Shown in pieces: positions 35,511 through 50,500 of a DNA stretch of 64,000 nt. The notes beneath the pieces were generated by a model. It ran no database searches. It saw nothing but the letters and a program-made list of their open reading frames with translations, and had not been told where the DNA came from. Each line of letters begins with the position of its first letter. Positions within the stretch are counted from its first letter, which is position 1. Origin of the DNA: Roseibium salinum (GTDB taxonomy: Bacteria; Pseudomonadota; Alphaproteobacteria; Rhizobiales; Stappiaceae); the NCBI RefSeq assembly GCF_026240905.1, contig NZ_JAPEVI010000003.1:4652501-4716500 (forward strand), written 5' to 3'. The position numbers and the translations under genes are program-made.

Positions 35511-38500
35511 CTTCCGGAGGCGGCGGCGATCTGCGCGACCGCATGGCGGGACTTATCGACAAGGAACTTGTCGAGCGGGCCCGTTTGCGCCTTGATGCGG
35601 AACGCCAGGACGCCCGGAGCCTAAAGGGCGCCGCCGCAGGCGAAACGGAGCTCTCCGCCGAAGACCGGCTGGCGCGCGACGTCTGGAAGATCGCCGCCGC
35701 TGCCCTGCGCATGCCCGAGGACCAGCTCGATCCGCAGGAGAACCTCGCCAATCTCGGCATCGATTCCATCGCCATTACCGAAGTCATGGTGCAGATTTCC
35801 AGGCACTTCGGCATTTCCGTTGCTCCGACCACGTTCTTCGAGGCCAGGCATGTCGAGGACCTGAGCGCGATCCTCTTTGCCCGCCATGGCGCCGCGATCA
35901 CCGGTCACTACGCGAAGGCCGATGCTGCGGAAACCGGCGAACCCGACGTGCCAGAACCTGCCGCACTGCCGGATCAGAACGAAGACCGCCGGGAAATCCC
36001 GGCCCCCGCACAAAACCTGGAAGTCAGCTGGATCGCCCGGCACATGAAAGCCGCGGCAGGCTCGAGAAAACCGGCCGCGAAGACGCCGGGAAGGCAGAAG
36101 CCGGCATCGCCCGCCGCCGTTTCCGACACGGCCCCGGCCGCCGTCCCGATTGCCATCATCTCCATGGAGGGCATGTTTCCGCAAAGCCCGGATCTCGACA
36201 CCTTCGAGGCCCATCTGGCGGCGGGCGACGATTGCATCGAGGAAATACCGGGCGACCGCTGGGACTGGCGATCCGTTCATGGCGATCCGAAAAAGGGTTC
36301 CTTCACGGATGTGAAATATGGCGGCTTCGTCCCGGACGTGGACCGGTTCGACGCCGCCTTCTTCAACATCTCGCCGCGCGAGGCCGAGCTGATGGATCCT
36401 CAGCACCGGCTGTTTATGGAATGCGTGTGGCACCTGATCGAACGGGCCGGTCATGCGCCGGGATCGCTTTCAGGCAAGAAGATCGGCCTGTTCCTCGGCA
36501 TCAACCTGCTCGACTACACCAATATGGTCAACCAGGCCGGGATCATGGAGGCGCAGCAGCTGACGGGGATCGGCCATGCCTTCTGCCCGAACCGCCTGTC
36601 TTTCCTCCTGGACATCCACGGGCCGAGCGAAGTGATCGACACCGCCTGCTCCAGTTCGCTGGTCGCCGTCCACCGGGCGGTCATGAGCATTCGCCACGAG
36701 GGCTGCGAAATGGCCATCGCGGGCGGCTCCAACCTGATGCTGTCGCCGACCCAGCACATCATGTTCTCCAAGGTGGGCATGATCACGCCGGACGGCCGCT
36801 GCAAGACCTTTTCCAGCCAGGCCAATGGCTATGCCCGGGCGGACGGCGTCGGCGCGGTGCTTTTGAAACGACTGGATCTCGCCGAGCGCGACGGCGATCC
36901 CATTCTCGGCGTAATCCGGGGGTCCGCCGAGCACCATGGCGGCGGGGCGACCTCGCTTACCGCTCCCAACCCGAAGGCCCAGGCGCGGCTGATCATCGAG
37001 GCTCACCGGCAGGCGGGCGTCGACCCGCGCAGCATCGGACTGATCGAGTGCCACGGAACGGGAACGCCGCTCGGGGACCCGATCGAGGTCGAGGGACTTC
37101 GGCTGGCCTTTACGGAGCTTTTCAAGGATCGCGGCATTGAGATACCCGAGGCGGCGACCATCGGCCTCGGCTCGGTGAAATCCAACATCGGGCATGCCGA
37201 AACGGCGGCAGGCGTTGCGGGGCTGATCAAGGTGCTTCTCGCCATACGCAGTCGCACCCGCTACCGCACGCTGCACTGCGCCGATCCCAACCCGCTTCTG
37301 GAACTGGAGGGCGGTCTGTTCTTCCTGCTGCAGGACGCAGAGCCGTGGGACCAGCCGGTGGTCGACGGCGTGAGGCAGCCGCGCCGCGCCGGTCTCAGTT
37401 CCTTTGGCGCAGGCGGCGCCAATGTGCATCTGGTGATCGAGGACTATCCGCAAGGAAGAGAGACGCCATCCGCACCTCTTCCGCAGCCAGTCGTCGTGCC
37501 GGTTTCGGCCAGGTCGAAAGCTGCGCTCAACGACATGATTGCCTGGCTGAGAGAGGTTGCCGGGAGCACCGGGTTGGCGGAATTCGCCTATACGCTGCAG
37601 ACCGGACGGGACGCCATGCGCCACCGCGTGGCCTTTGTCGCTGCCGATACCGGCGAGCTGGTGGAGCGGATCGATGCCTTTCTTGCAGGAGACGAAACCC
37701 GCGCGGCCGTCGGCGAAGTCCCCGCGGGTCGGCGCGAGCGAAAGGACCCGCTGGACCCCAGCACGGTTCCTGCGGAAACCGTTGCCGCCCGTTGGGCCGC
37801 CGGCGATGACGTCGACTGGCTGGCGCTTTACGGCGACATCCGCCCGCGCAGAGTGTCCCTGCCGGGCTATGCGTTCCAGCGCAAGCGCTTCTGGCTGCCC
37901 GAAGATGCCATGTGCGCGCCGGTGAAAGCGATATCTCTGCGGCCCGTTCGGCAAGGAGATGGCTGCTATCAGGTGAGATTCACGGGAGCGGAACACTTCC
38001 TTGCCGACCACAGGGTCGCGGGCAGGCCGACCTTGCCGGGCGTTGCCTATCTGGAGCTTGCCCGGCGAGCGGCCGAAGAGGAGGGGTTCGTCCGTCCGGT
38101 TCTGCGGCAGGTGGTCTGGATGACGCCGCTCGCCGTCGACGCGCCGGTCGATGTGACCTGCGAATTCAGCCGAACGCCGGAGGGCGGTGCGCGGATCGAG
38201 ATTTCAAGCCGGCCGGGCTCGGGCGAGCGGATCGTTCACGCGCAGATGCGTGTCAGCTCTGGCGAACAGTCCAAAGGCAGGACCGCCGATCTGGCGTCTC
38301 TCCAATCCGCACCGGCCCGCCACCTGGATTCTGCTGACATCTACAGCGTCTTTGACGCCATGGGGCTGGCCTATGGACCCGCCCACCGGGTCCTGACAAA
38401 ACTGTCCGTCTTGTCGGAGGCGGAAAATGGCGGCGAAGTGCTTGCGCGCATCGAACTGCCGGATGATCTGTTGAAGTCCCAGGATGATTTCCAGCTTCAT

Positions 38501-41500
38501 CCGAGCCTTCTCGACGGCGCGCTCCAGGCCGCGATCGGTCTCGTGCCGAAGGACGACGGATCAGGGCAGACGGCCTTGCCGTTTTCCATCGACACGGTTG
38601 AGGTTTCAGGTCCCTGCAAGGCGCAGATGTGGGCACATGTGCGCCAGCAGACGAGCGGCAGCGCCAGCCAGCGCAAGATGGATATCGATCTTGTCGCCGA
38701 CAATGGCAGCGTCAGGGTGGCGCTGTCGGGCTTTGCGACGCGGCTTCTGGCAAGGTCCGGCAATCAGGACATTCTCCGTTTCAAACCTGTCTGGAAACCG
38801 CTGCCGACCGCGCCGGCCGTCGAGGATGGGCGCAGGAAGATCGTTCTTGTGGTCTCACCCGAGATCGACCTTCAAAAACTGAGTTCCGGTCTTGCGGGAT
38901 GGGAATGCCGGCGGCTTGACGACAATCCGGATGCGTCCCTCGCCGAGCGTTACGCGCACCTCGCGCGACAACTGATGGCGGTTGCGCAGGATCTGCTCAA
39001 GGACGGCTCGGGCCTCATCCAATTGGTGTTTGGCCCCCAAGCGCGCGATTTGCCGCTTGGCGGTCTCGCCGCCATGCTGCGCAGCATCTCCCGGGAACAT
39101 CCGAAAATCACTGGTCAGGTTCTATTCCTGAGCGAAGAAGTCCCGGAAAATGAACTGGCCGGGACTTTGCGCCAGGCGGCAATGGCTGCCTCCGGAGCGC
39201 TGCTCAGGCTGCGCCCGGACGGACTGGCCGCCGAGGTCTGGCAGCAGACGGGCGCAGGTCCTGAAAAGGTCGACCCTCCGTGGCGGCCGGAGGGTGTCTA
39301 TCTGATTACCGGCGGGACCGGCAAACTCGGCCGGTTGCTCGCGTCCGACATCCTGGAGCGCCAGCCGAATGCGACCGTGGTCCTTGCAAGCCGCAACGCA
39401 CCCAGCCCCGAACTTGCGGCCTGGATAGAGGAGACGCCCGGTCTTCATCATAGATTTGTCGATCTGGCGGACGAAAACGCCCTCACGGCGATGGTCGCCG
39501 CCATCCGCGAAGAACATGGCGGCCTGGACGGGGTCATCCATGCTGCCGGTGTCGTCCAGGACGGCGCCTTGGCCGGCAAGACGCCGGACCAGCTCGGTAC
39601 CGTCCTTGGTCCGAAGGTGACAGGGGCCGTCGCGCTCGACAAGGCGATCGCCGACGCGCCGCTGGATTTCCTTGTCCTGTTCTCTTCGATCTCCGGCATC
39701 GTCGGCAATGCGGGGCAGGCCGATTATGCGGCGGCCAACGCCTTCCTCGACGGCTTTGCCGAGGACCGCGAACAGCGCCGCCGGAACGGACTTTGCCGGG
39801 GCCGGACCGTCTCGATCGCCTGGCCGCTGTGGCGGGAGGGCGGCATGGGGCTCGATGCGGCGCAGCAGAATCTCATGCGCCGGTCCACGGGGCTCGTCCC
39901 GCTGGAAACGCGGACCGGTCTCGAAGCCTTCCATGGAGCGCTGAACGACACCGCCGCGCGTGTCCTGATTGCCGCCGGAAATACGGCGAAGATCCGCGAC
40001 TTCGTTGCCGGCACGTTCGAGGCGCGCGTGTCGGCCCCATCGGCAGAGGCCGACACGGCGCGAATGCGCCCGTCCGTCAATGCGGAGAACCTCCGCAGGC
40101 GGGTGCTTGCATGCCTGACCGAGGAGACGGGCGCCCAGCTCAAGGTATCGCCTGACGATCTCGACCCGGACGAGGAACTTGCCGAATACGGGTTCGACTC
40201 CATCGGTTTCACCCAGTTCGCAAACCGGCTGAACGACCGGTTCGACCTCGAAATCACCCCGACACTTTTCTTCGAATACCCGACCCTGGGAGGGCTGGCG
40301 GAGCATCTGGGCAGCGAGTGGCCGGAGGCGATGGTCGCAGCGCTCGGGATTGCGCCCGAACCGGCCGATGAGCGGGGCGGGGAGCTTGAGGCTCCACGAG
40401 CCCTGGAGACGCAGGCGGACGATCGTAGTGCCGTTGCTCCGGCGGCGCCGCGCCGGGAGGCGGCTTCGGAGCAACGAGCGGACGGGGCAATCGCGATCAT
40501 CGGCATGAGCTGTTGTTTCCCCGGCGCGCCGGATGTCGCCGCCTTCTGGGAGGTGCTGCGACAGGGGCGGGACTGTATCGAGGAGATCCCGCCGGATCGG
40601 TGGGACTGGCGCGACTACTGGGGCGATCCGCTGTCGGAGCCGGGACGCGGAAACGTCAAATGGGGTGGCTTCATCGAAGGCATGGCGGAATTCGACGCGC
40701 CGTTCTTCGGCATATCCGCTCCCGAAGCGCGGATGATGGATCCCCAGCAACGGCTGCTGCTGACACAGGCCTGGCGGCTGATGGAAGATGCCGGCTATGC
40801 GCCCGCGTCCCTCAAGGGATCGCAGACCGGTGTTTTCATCGGCACCGCCGATACGGGTTACGCCCGTCTGGTCGCCGGCTCCGGGAGTGCCATCGAAGGC
40901 TACGCAATGGCCGGTCTCGCGCCTTCGCTCGGACCGAACCGGATCAGCTACTATTATGATTTCCACGGACCGAGCATTGCCGTCGAAACGGCCTGTTCCA
41001 GCGCGTTGATCGCCATTCACCGCGCCGTCGAAGCCATCCGGTCCGGGCATTGCACGGCTGCCATCGCGGGTGGCATCAATGCTCTGCTCAATCCGGAAGC
41101 CTTCGTGGGCTTCTCCAAGGCCGGGATGCTTTCGCCGGGCGGCAAGTGCAAACCGTTCTCGGCAAATGCGGACGGATATGCGCGCGGCGAGGGCGTCGGG
41201 CTGGTGTTCTTGAAGCCGCTCGCCGATGCCGAGCGGGACGGAGACCGGATCCTGGCCGTCATTCGAGCCAGCGCGGAGAACCATGGCGGCCATGCCGCGT
41301 CGCTGACCGCGCCCAACCCCAGGGCCCAGGCGGACCTGCTGCGCACGGCTTATGCCCGCGCCGGCTTTGATCCGCGCACGGTCAGTTACATCGAAGCGCA
41401 CGGCACCGGGACGCCGCTCGGCGATCCGATCGAGGTGGAAGCCCTGACGGCGGCCTTCACGGATCTGGCCCGGCAGGCCGAGGCGGACCACGGACCGGCG

Positions 41501-44500
41501 CCGGACCAAGTCTGCACGCTCGGATCGGTCAAGTCCAATATCGGCCACCTGGAACTGGCCGCCGGTGTTGCCGGGCTGATCAAGGTCCTGCTTCAGATGC
41601 GCCACGGCGAAATCGCCGCAAGCCTGCATTCAGAGGTACTGAACCCGCATCTGAAGCTGGAGAGAAGCCCGTTCCGTGTCGCCCGGCACGCCAGCGCGTG
41701 GCAGCGCCCGCTGGACATCGAGAGCAGGGCGCTGCCCCTGCGGGCGGGAGTCAGCAGTTTTGGGTTCGGCGGCAGCAACGCCCATGTTGTGCTGGAGGAA
41801 TATGCCGCCACCGGCGAGAACGAGCGCGCACCTGTGCTGGTCTCGTCTCCGGAGCTGATCGTCCTTTCCGCCAGATCCGAAAGCCAGCTGACGGAGAGCG
41901 CCGTTCTCCTGGAGGCTTTCCTGTCCGGCCCGGGCCGGGCGGCAGAGCTGTGCGATATCGCCCACACCCTGCAGGTCGCCCGCGAGCCAATGGAGTTCCG
42001 CCTCGGCTTCCTGGCTGCGTCGAAGGACGAGATCCGCGACAGGCTTGGAGCATTTATCCAGGGTAACGCCGGTTCGCCCGTCCATACCGGACGGCTCGCG
42101 GCGAACCGCAAGGCCACTTCGGTTCTGGCAACGGACGGGCCCCTGCGTGAAGCCGCGTCGAGCCTTGCCGACAGGGGGCGGGCGGATGATCTGCTTGCAC
42201 TCTGGGTCGGCGGGTTCTCCGTCGACTGGACATCTATCCGCAAGGCTCGCCCCGGCAGGCGCATTGCGCTCCCCGGCTATCCCTTCGCCAGGACGTCCTA
42301 CTGGGTCGGCAAGGCAGCCCCACCTGCTGCTTCCCGGCAACAGCAGGTACCCGGCTATGAACTGTCGCTCGACGGATCGGAAAGCTTCGTGCGGGATCAT
42401 CTCGTCCTCGGCGCCAGGGTGCTGCCCGGCGTCATGTGCTTCGAACTCGTGCGCGCGGCGCTGTCGCGGCAAGGCGAAGGCACAGGCGGCTTCGAGCTGA
42501 TCGGACACAGCTGGACCGAACCGCTGCCGGTCGAAAGCGGTCCGGAGCGCATCGAGGTGAGCCTTGATCGGGGCGGGTCGGGCGACCTGCAATATGCGGT
42601 CACCGCATCCGGCGGCCGGCGGCACATTGCCCGGGGCGTCGCGCGGCTCTTGAAGCACGTCGCGGCCCCGCAAGCCGATCTTGAGGGCGCGAGAAAGGCG
42701 GCAGGTCAGGAAGTCGATGTTGAAGCCCTCTACCGGCGCTTTGCGGATATGGGGCTGCAATACGGTCCGGCGCAACGGGCGGTCACCGGCCTCTGGAAAG
42801 GGGCGGAAACAGTCCTCGCAAGGCTCGAGCTGCCTGCCGCCGCGGACCGCACGCCGAAGCTGAACCCTGCCATTCTCGATGGTGCCCTGCAGGCGGTCCT
42901 GGGACTGGAGGACGAGCGCTCCGACGGGCTGGCTCTGCCCTATTCGGTGCGCAGCGTCCAGGTTTTCGCCGAAACGGAGCCCCGAATGTGGGCGATTATC
43001 CGCCCGGGGATCGGCGGCGCTTCCATCGATATCTGTGACGACAGCGGCAAGGTGGCGATCAGCCTGCGGGACTTTACCGTCCGGCCTGCCGCGTCCGGGA
43101 ACGAACCATCCGGCAGCCAACCGGTGCGTACAGCGGACCGGCAGGCGAGGGCGCTTGCACTTGTCACGGAAATTGCCGCGCGCACGTTGGAGGTCGAGCC
43201 GGAAGTGCTTGACGTCGACGCCGAACTTGGCGACTTCGGCTTCGATTCCATCACGATGACCGCCTTTGCCTCGCGCATCAACGCCGAGCTTGGCCTCTCC
43301 CTGACCCCCGCCGATTTTTTCGAATTCGCGACACTTGCCCGGCTGGGCGAGCATATCGCAGGCGACCTCAGCGACGGACAGCTTGGTCTGGACGGTGAAA
43401 CGTCCGGCGCGGCAGCCGCTTCCTGGAATGACGGGAGTGCTGCAATACCGGACGATAGCCCTGCGTTCCCGGCAGCTTTCGATGCTGGTCCCGAACAAGG
43501 AGAGCGCGGGGGAGGAGATCCTGTCGTCATCGTCGGCCAGAGCGGTGCATTTCCGATGGCCCGGGATACGGACGAATTCTGGAGCAACCTGATTGCCGGG
43601 CGCGACTGCATCTCCCGGATCCCGGAAGATCGTTGGGACTGGCGGGCCGTCGACGGCGACCCGAAGCTCCAGCCCGGCAAGACGGACATCCATTGGGGCG
43701 GCTTCACGGACGGCGTCTTCGAGTTCGATCCGTTGTTCTTCAATATCTCGCCGCGCGAAGCCAAGCTCATGGATCCGCAGCAACGGTTGATGCTGATCCA
43801 TGCCTGGAAGGCCATCGAGGATGCCGGCCACTCGCCGAAAAGCCTTGCCGGCCGGAAGGTTGGCGTGTTCGTTGGAACGTCCTCGAGCGGTTACAGCGAT
43901 GCCGTCGAGGACGATGCGGGCGGCGAAGGCTACGTCGCAACCGGCTCCGTTCCCTCCGTCGGCCCGAACCGGATCAGCTATTTCCTCGATCTGCACGGTC
44001 CGAGCGAGCCCGTCGAAACGGCCTGCTCGAGCTCGCTGGTCGCCCTGCATAGGGCGGTGCAGGCGATCGAGGCCGGCGACTGCGACATGGCCCTGGTCGG
44101 CGGCGTGAACACGATCGTCACGCCGGACGCGCATATCAATTTTGCCAAGGCCGGAATGCTGTCGCCGGACGGGCGCTGCAAGACCTTTTCCGCCGCAGCG
44201 AACGGTTATGTGCGCGGCGAAGGCGTTGGAATGCTGTTCCTGCGCCGCCGCTCGGACGCGCAGCGGGATGGCGATCCGATCCTCGCCACCGTGCTCTCCA
44301 CGGCGATCAATCACGGCGGTCATGCCAATTCCCTGACGGCGCCCAACACCCAGGCGCAGGCGGAACTGCTGAAAGCTGCCTATGGCAAGGCGGGTATCGA
44401 CCCGCGGACCGTCGGCTATATCGAAGCCCATGGCACCGGAACGGCTCTCGGAGATCCGGTCGAGATCAATGCCCTGAAATCCGCGTTCTCCTCCTTCTGC

Positions 44501-47500
44501 GGAACCGGACACGAGCTGACCGGCGAGGGCATCGCTCTCGGATCGGTCAAGACCAATATCGGCCATCTGGAGCTCGCTGCAGGTGTTGCCGGCGTCATCA
44601 AGGTCTTGAAGCAGTTCGAGCACCGGCGCCTCGCCCCGAGCCTTCATTGCAGCGAAATCAACCCCTTCATCGATCTGGAAGGCACACCGTTCCGGATCGT
44701 TCGCGAAGCTTCGGCCTGGACACCGGTCACCGACGGCAAGGGTTTTGCCCTGCCCCTGCGGGCCGGGGTCAGCAGCTTCGGATTCGGCGGGGTCAATGCG
44801 CATTCGGTGCTGGAAGAATACCGGCCGGAACCGCCTGCATCGGCCGACAGCTCCGTGGGACCGTTCCTCTTTGTCATATCTGCACGGGACAAGGAACGCC
44901 TGGCAGAAATAGTCACCAACCTTCTCGATTTCCTTGAGAGGGACCGCGCCCGGGATCTGGACCCGGCAGATCTGGCCCACACGCTCCAGGTCGGCCGCGC
45001 CGCGCTCCGCGAGCGCCTGGCGATCGTTGCCGGCAGTGTCGAAGAGCTGGCCGGAATCCTGAAGACGTATCTGTCGGAAGGAACGGCGTCCGGGCTCTGG
45101 ACCACGGCAGAAGCGACCCGGAGCGAAGGCACGCTGTCACGGTCCGCGGGCCTGACTGAAATCGCTCGCCATTGGGTCGATGGCGGATCGGTGGACTGGC
45201 TCAGCTTTGCGACCCGGCCGCACCGGCGCCTGAGGCTGCCCACCTATCCCTTTGCCCGGGACATCCATAACAGCCGGAGGATCTCCGCAGTGGGCGAACG
45301 CCCCGCAAACGTTTCCGGCGAAGCGGATCTTTCGGTACGGCTCGATGCCGGGGACTTCTATCTGCAGGATCACCGGATCAACGGCTGGAGCATCCTGCCG
45401 GGCGCCATGAGCATTGAATTTGCGCGCAAGGCAGTCGAGGTGAAAACCGGGTCGCACGGACAGCCGCTGGCATTCTCGAACATATCCTGGCGCCGGCCGG
45501 TGGAACTTGAAACCCGGCAGGCAGATGTCCTGCTGCCATTGAAACAAACCGGGGACGACGCCTGGTCCGTGAGCATGGTTCAGCCCGGGCAGGTCAGCAA
45601 CGAATACATGCGTGCAGAAGTCCGCACGACAGACCTGCCGGAGCCGCCGCCTCATCTGGCGCTTGATGATCTGGCCCGGGCTTGCGACAGGGAACACGAT
45701 CCGGACTGGCTTTATGCCTGCTATGCCTCGCTTGGCATCGATTATGGCCCGGCCTTTCGCGCGGTTACCGGGTTGAAATCCGGAAAGAACACAGTTCTGG
45801 CCCGGCTGCGCCTTCCTGAAGCCGCCCGGCGTGCCGGGGGGACCTACGGCCTGCATCCCGTTATCGTCGACGCCGCCTTCCATTCCGCTCTGGCGCTGTT
45901 TGCCGGCGACGGAGAGGAGGTCCTTGCGCTTCCCTATGGCATTGACAGGATGTCTGTTTTCGGTTTGACCACCGAGACGATGTGGGCCCATCTGCAGGCA
46001 CGCAAGGTCGCCGGCGGCATTCGCAAGCTGGACATCGATCTTGCCGACGGAGCCGGCCGGGTCCTCGTCCGTATCGAGGGGTTCACCCTGCGGCTCTTGA
46101 AGCAGACGGGGCCGAAGCCTGACACCCCTGCGGAGACGCTCCCGGCAAGAACGCCGTCTCTGCGAGAGGCGACGGAGCGCTATTTCGCCGCTCTGGTGGC
46201 GCGCGAAACCCTGATTGACGCCGCCGCCATCACGCTTTCGGCTCCGCTGGAAGACTACGGCATCGATTCCATCCTCATCACCCGCTTGACCGACGAACTG
46301 GAACGCGATTTCGGACCGTTGTCGAAAACCCTGTTCTTCGAGCACCAGACCCTCGGCGCGCTCGTCGATCATTTTCTCAATGCCCATGCGGCACGGCTCG
46401 CCGGGCTGCTTGGTGCGGCGGAGAACGAGCCTCGCGGCGCTGTGCCGTCCCGGGCGGCCGTTGTGCAAAAAGCGCAGAAACCGGGCACGGAGGAGCCGGT
46501 TGCCATCATCGGTTTGGGGGGCCGCTATCCGGGGGCGCGGACGCTCCACGAGTTCTGGCAGAACCTCGCCGGCGGCCGTGACAACATCACCGAAATACCC
46601 GCCGGCCGGTGGGACCACAGTCTCTATTTCGATCCGGAGCGCAAGGCAGGCAAGACGACCAGCAAGTGGGGCGGCTTCATCGAGGGGCATGACCGCTTCG
46701 ACCCGATGTTCTTTAACATTGCCCCGCGCGACGCGCAGTTCATGGATCCCCAGGAGCGGCTTTTCCTGCAGTGCGCGTGGGAAGTGCTGGAAGATGCCGG
46801 CTACACCCGCGCGACGGTGGCGCCCGGCAGGGACGGGCTGGCCGGCGGCGATGTCGGCGTCTTCGCAGGCGTGATGTGGGAGGAATACCAGCTCTACGGC
46901 GCGGAGCGAAGCGCTCTGGGGCAACCACTTGCGATCCCGGGGAGTCCGGCGTCGATCGCCAACAGGGTTTCCTACTTCCTTAATTTCCACGGGCCGAGCA
47001 TCGCGGTCGATTCAATGTGCTCGTCATCGCTGACGGCCATTCACCTCGCCTGCGAAAGCCTGCGGACCGGCGACTGTTCCGTGGCGCTTGCCGGCGGCGT
47101 CAATCTCACCCCCCATCCCAATAAGTATCTTGCCCTGTCGCAGAGCCGGTTCCTGTCGTCCAAGGGGCGCTGCGAGAGCTTTGGCGAAGGCGGCGACGGC
47201 TACGTGCCGGCCGAGGGCGTTGGTGCGGTTCTCCTGAAACCGCTGAGTCGGGCAGAAGCCGACGGCGACAGGATCCATGGCGTGATCCTCGGATCCGCGC
47301 TCAATCACGGCGGCAAAACCAACGGCTACACCGTGCCCAATCCGGGCGCGCAGGCCGCCGTCATCGAAAAGGCCCTGCGGCGATCCGGCGTTTCCGCCGG
47401 GGACATCAGTTATGTCGAAGCCCATGGAACGGGAACCAGCCTTGGCGATCCGATCGAAATCGCATCGCTCTCGAAGGTTTTCGGCAATGGACGGGATGGC

Positions 47501-50500
47501 GATCAAACCGTCGCCATCGGTTCGGTAAAATCGAATATCGGCCACGCGGAGAGTGCGGCGGGCATAGCCGGACTGACGAAAATCCTTCTTCAGTTGAAGC
47601 ATGGCCGCCTGGTGCCTTCGCTCCATTCGCAGCACCTCAATCCGAACATCGATTTCGCGGCGACGCCCTTCCGGGTTCAACAGCGGCTCGATGACTGGCA
47701 GCGGGACGAAGGCCCGCGGATCGCAGGGCTTTCGTCCTTCGGGGCAGGCGGGTCGAACGCGCATTTCGTCGTTGCCGAGTATGTTGACGAGGTCCAGAAC
47801 CGTCAGGCTCCCGGCCCGGCGATCTATCCGTTCTCCGCCCGCGATGCCTGCCGCCTGGAGGTCCTGGTCGCACGTTTCCGGGCCGCACTGGACAACCTGG
47901 AGGAAACGCAACTGCCGTCGGCGGCATACGTGCTTCAGGAGGGCCGGGAGGCCTTTGAAGAAAGGCTGGCGATTGTCGCAGAAGGCAAGGCGGATCTTGC
48001 CGCAAGGCTCGATCGTGTACTTGCCGGCGAGACGGACGCTGCAGGCGTTTACCGCGGCACCTCTGCTCGCGAACGTGCCGCGCCGGACCACACGCTGCCG
48101 TTGGAGATCCTTGCCGGGGAGTGGGTGCGCGGTGCCCGGATCGATTGGCCGGAATTGCGCCCGGGACCGAAGCCGAGACCGGTCAGCCTGCCGACCTATC
48201 CCTTTGCCGAAGACTATTGCTGGCTGCCCGAGCTCGAGATGCTGGCCGAACATGCGGCTCGCCCGCAGGCCCCGCTGCCCATGTTGTTCGCGCCCCTTTG
48301 GCAGGAGCAGCCGGATCCAGGCTCGGAACCGGCTGCCGCGAGCTTTCGCACCGTCGTGCTTTGCGGCGACCTTGCCAAGGACCGGGAGCTTGCCGATGCC
48401 TTGAGGGATACGGGCGCCGAGGTCGTGCAACTCGATGGCTCCTCCGGCCCGATCGACAAGCGCTACGAATTCCATGCGTCCAAGCTGCTTGACCTCCTCA
48501 AGAAGCCCGGCGTCCAGAGGGCTCAGAACCGGGTGCTGCAGGTTGTGGTTCCCGGCGACGGCGGCGATGGGCTGCTTGAAGGTCTCGGCGGAATGCTGCG
48601 TTGTGCCGCCCTGGAGCAGAGCAAGCTCTCCTGTCAGCTGATCGCGGTCAAGGGGACGCGCGAGGCTCTTGCCGGCAATCTTACGGCCGACGCGGCGCAT
48701 GCGCGCGACCGGGAGATGATCCGATATTGCGACGGCCGGCGCCATGTCCGGCGCTGGCGGGACCTTGATCCCGCGGTCCCGGCCGGCTGGTCGCCCTGGA
48801 AGGAAAACGGTGTCTATCTTCTGACCGGCGGGGCAGGGGGGATTGGCCTCAGTGTGGCGCGGCATATTGCGGAAACCGGCAATCGTCCGCGGCTCTGGCT
48901 GACCGGCCGCTCCCTCATGACGGGTGAGGTAACCGAACGTCTCGCCGAAGTCGAAGCCCTGGGGGCCCGGATCCGGTACCGGCAGGTCGACGTGACCGAT
49001 CCGGCGGGGGTCATGGCGCTCCTTGAGGAAATCGAACGGACGGATGGGCAGCTCACGGGCGTCATACATGGCGCTGGGCTGACCCGCGACGGATTGCTCC
49101 TCAACAAGGATGACGCAACGCTGCGCGAGGTGCTTGCACCCAAGGTGACAGGGTTGCGCGTTCTCGACGATGCACTGGGCGACCGAGCGCTTGAATTCTT
49201 CGTGCTGTTCGCCTCGGCTGCGGGGGCGCTCGGAAATCCGGGCCAGTCCGATTATGCAGCGGCAAATGCGTTCCTTGACCGCTATGCCCTGGAAAGAAAT
49301 ACCCGGGTCGGGGCCGGGACACGCCAGGGCAGGACCGTCTCCATCGACTGGCCCTACTGGCGTGAGGGCGGGATGAAGATGGATGCGCGCACCATGGAAG
49401 CCATGGAGCGCGAAGCGGGCGTGCGGCCGCTGGAAACAGGGCCGGGACTTGCCGCGCTGGAGGCAGTGCTGGCCGGAAACGAAGACCAGGTTCTGGTTCT
49501 GGAAGGCGATCGGGACCGGCTGCGCCGGATCTTGCAGCCGGTCCGTCCCGATCCATTGCTGCGACCGACACCGGCCGCGCGGCGGGTTGACGAAGTCAGG
49601 CGGTCCGAACCCGAAGCTTTGCCCGCGGACCGCGATGAGCTGGTCGCCCTGATCAGGTCGTGTTTCTCGCGCTGCCTCGGCATTCCGCAGGACAAGCTGG
49701 GCATGGACGACACGATCGACCGGTTCGGCGTGGATTCCGTTTCGGCACTGGAGATCGTCGAAGCGCTCGAGGAGATCTTCGGACCGTTGCCCCAGACGAT
49801 CCTGTTCGAGGTTCCGACAATCGGCCAGCTGGCGGATGAGCTGATCGCGCGGGGTGTGGCCCCGGCATCGTACAGGCCGCGAAGCGCGCCAAGTGAACAA
49901 GAGCCGGCTTCGGTCCGACTTTCCGCCACGTCCGGCGGCGAGCGGCGGAACCCGGAGATCGACGGCATCGCGATCATCGCGGTTGAAGGCCGCTACCCGG
50001 GCGCGGCGACGATCGAGGCGTTTTCGGCGCTGCTTCGGGAAGGGCGCGACGCGATCACGGAAATCCCACCGGACCGCGCGCATCTGCTGCCGCGCTTTTC
50101 CGAGCGGAAGGGAGAGCCGGACAGCAGCTATTGCAAGTGGGGCGGTTTTCTCGCCGATGTCGACCGGTTCGACGCGGAGTTCTTCGGCTACACCCCGCGC
50201 GCAGCCGATCTTGCCGACCCGCAGGAGCGGTTGTTCCTGGAAACGAGCTGGCACCTGCTGGAGCGTGCCGGAATTACCCGCAAACGTCTGGCGGAACAGT
50301 ACGACAAGCGCGTCGGCGTCTTCGTCGGATCGATGTATCAGCAATATTCCGGCGTCCGCAACGACGTGGAGACCCGGAAACTCCTGGCGCTGTCCTCCTA
50401 TTCGGGCATTGCGAACCGGGTATCCTTCTTCCTCGATCTGCAGGGCCCGAGTGTTGCCGTCGACAGCATGTGTTCCTCCGGTCTGCAGGCGGTCCATCAG

